Source of the DNA: Theodoxus fluviatilis
Lineage: Eukaryota > Mollusca > Gastropoda > Cycloneritida > Neritidae
Length of the DNA: 15,000 nt
Assembly: GCA_034096865.1 (NCBI GenBank)
Contig: JAWQFJ010014471.1
Location: 1-15,000, forward strand
Direction of reading: 5' to 3'
Of this stretch, positions 14,752 to 15,000 are shown piece by piece. The notes beneath the pieces were generated by a model. That model had not been told where the DNA came from and did not search any database. It saw only the letters and a program-made list of their open reading frames with translations. Within the stretch, counting starts at the first letter, position 1, and each line of letters begins with the position of its first letter. The translations under genes and the position numbers were made by a program.

Positions 14752-15000
14752 TGTTATGTTCTTCTGTTAAATGATTGAATGGATGGATGGGAAACAGATC
14801 AACCGAAAAGTTCAAACGTTGACTACCTTTATTACACGTCATAGCCCAGACAGGAAGTTCATCAAAACCTGACAAGGGAAACAACATTAAAATAAGAAAA
14901 AACACACGACTAACACCAAAGGGAAACAACTTTGTAAACATAGGCCAAAATATTGCATGCTGTTACAGTCTTTGACTACACTAGGCTCAGGAGTCACTAA
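14752..15000 (-). repeat. Part of the 5' LTR of the retrotransposon
   Basis: Sequence upstream of the primer-binding site on the minus strand ends in ACATAACA, with the CA typical of LTR ends. It contains AATAAA (TTTATT on plus at about 14828-14833), a plausible polyadenylation signal, and two direct copies of GTTGTTTCCCTT about 50 bp apart. The outer LTR end lies beyond the window, so length, TG start and target-site duplication cannot be seen. Confidence 0.6.

Larger units (their letters stand above)
12218..15000 (-). mobile_element. Degenerate Ty3/gypsy LTR retrotransposon, 5' part
   Basis: Read on the minus strand, the order is: end of a 5' LTR (15000 to 14752, cut by the window), primer-binding site, gag, protease, and the first part of reverse transcriptase up to about 12218, where recognisable sequence stops. 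The order gag-PR-RT with a DTG protease and CCHC knuckles is that of Metaviridae-type elements. At least two frameshifts (about 14505-14511 and 13771-13785), three in-frame stops (12506-12508, 12449-12451, 12344-12346) and a nested insertion (12754-13627) show that it is dead. RNase H, integrase and the 3' LTR are missing, so the copy is truncated next to the candidate terminal exon of the plus-strand gene. Confidence 0.85.

Overview
The window looks like nuclear DNA of an animal, most likely a marine mollusc and perhaps a gastropod. It has short exons with GT/AG borders, long AT-rich non-coding stretches, many dinucleotide microsatellites, a long minisatellite and nested transposable elements. 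The mollusc assignment is an inference. It rests mainly on a TCAAGGTCA-rich repeat that starts GACTCACATGCG, and on a Ty3/gypsy retroelement of a type I associate with invertebrate genomes. No bacterial operon, rRNA, tRNA gene or CRISPR array is present.

Layout. Bases 1-2337 hold no supportable gene. A (GA)n-G12 tract (2339-2477) is followed by an unclassified segment and then by an array built from stacked palindromes (3001-3397). A GC-rich segment (3420-3860) comes next, then mixed microsatellites (4244-4450). From 4585 to 6646 runs the dominant structure: 36 tandem copies of a 57-bp unit, five of them 59 bp. It includes a 9-unit, 517-bp block that is repeated exactly in tandem.

The gene-bearing part begins near 7300. 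A plus-strand unknown ORF carries a recent internal duplication (7456-7754). A minus-strand exon (8261 to 8064) encodes most of a THAP-type C2CH zinc-finger domain and ends at a consensus GTGAGT donor. A CpG-rich stretch (8262-8602) separates it from a divergently oriented plus-strand gene. That gene's possible exons are at 8603-8657, 8869-9060, 9535-9618 (encoding a seven-residue GPSGNKP repeat) and perhaps 12094-12159. The phases of the first three fit together; the last is less certain. The 2.5-kb intron before the last exon has collected a (TG)25-C21 tract and a non-autonomous DNA transposon (11086-11715) inserted in a GT microsatellite.

The right end (about 12218-15000) is a decayed Ty3/gypsy LTR retrotransposon on the minus strand: LTR end, primer-binding site, gag with two zinc knuckles, protease with DTG, and the start of reverse transcriptase. 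It is broken by frameshifts and stops. An 874-bp repeat (12754-13627) with Helentron/HINE-like architecture is inserted in its protease region and carries 13 exact TCAAGGTCA motifs. The most noteworthy structures are the higher-order satellite, the palindrome array, the nested TCAAGGTCA-rich element, the divergent THAP/unknown gene pair and the hairpin-rich transposon.
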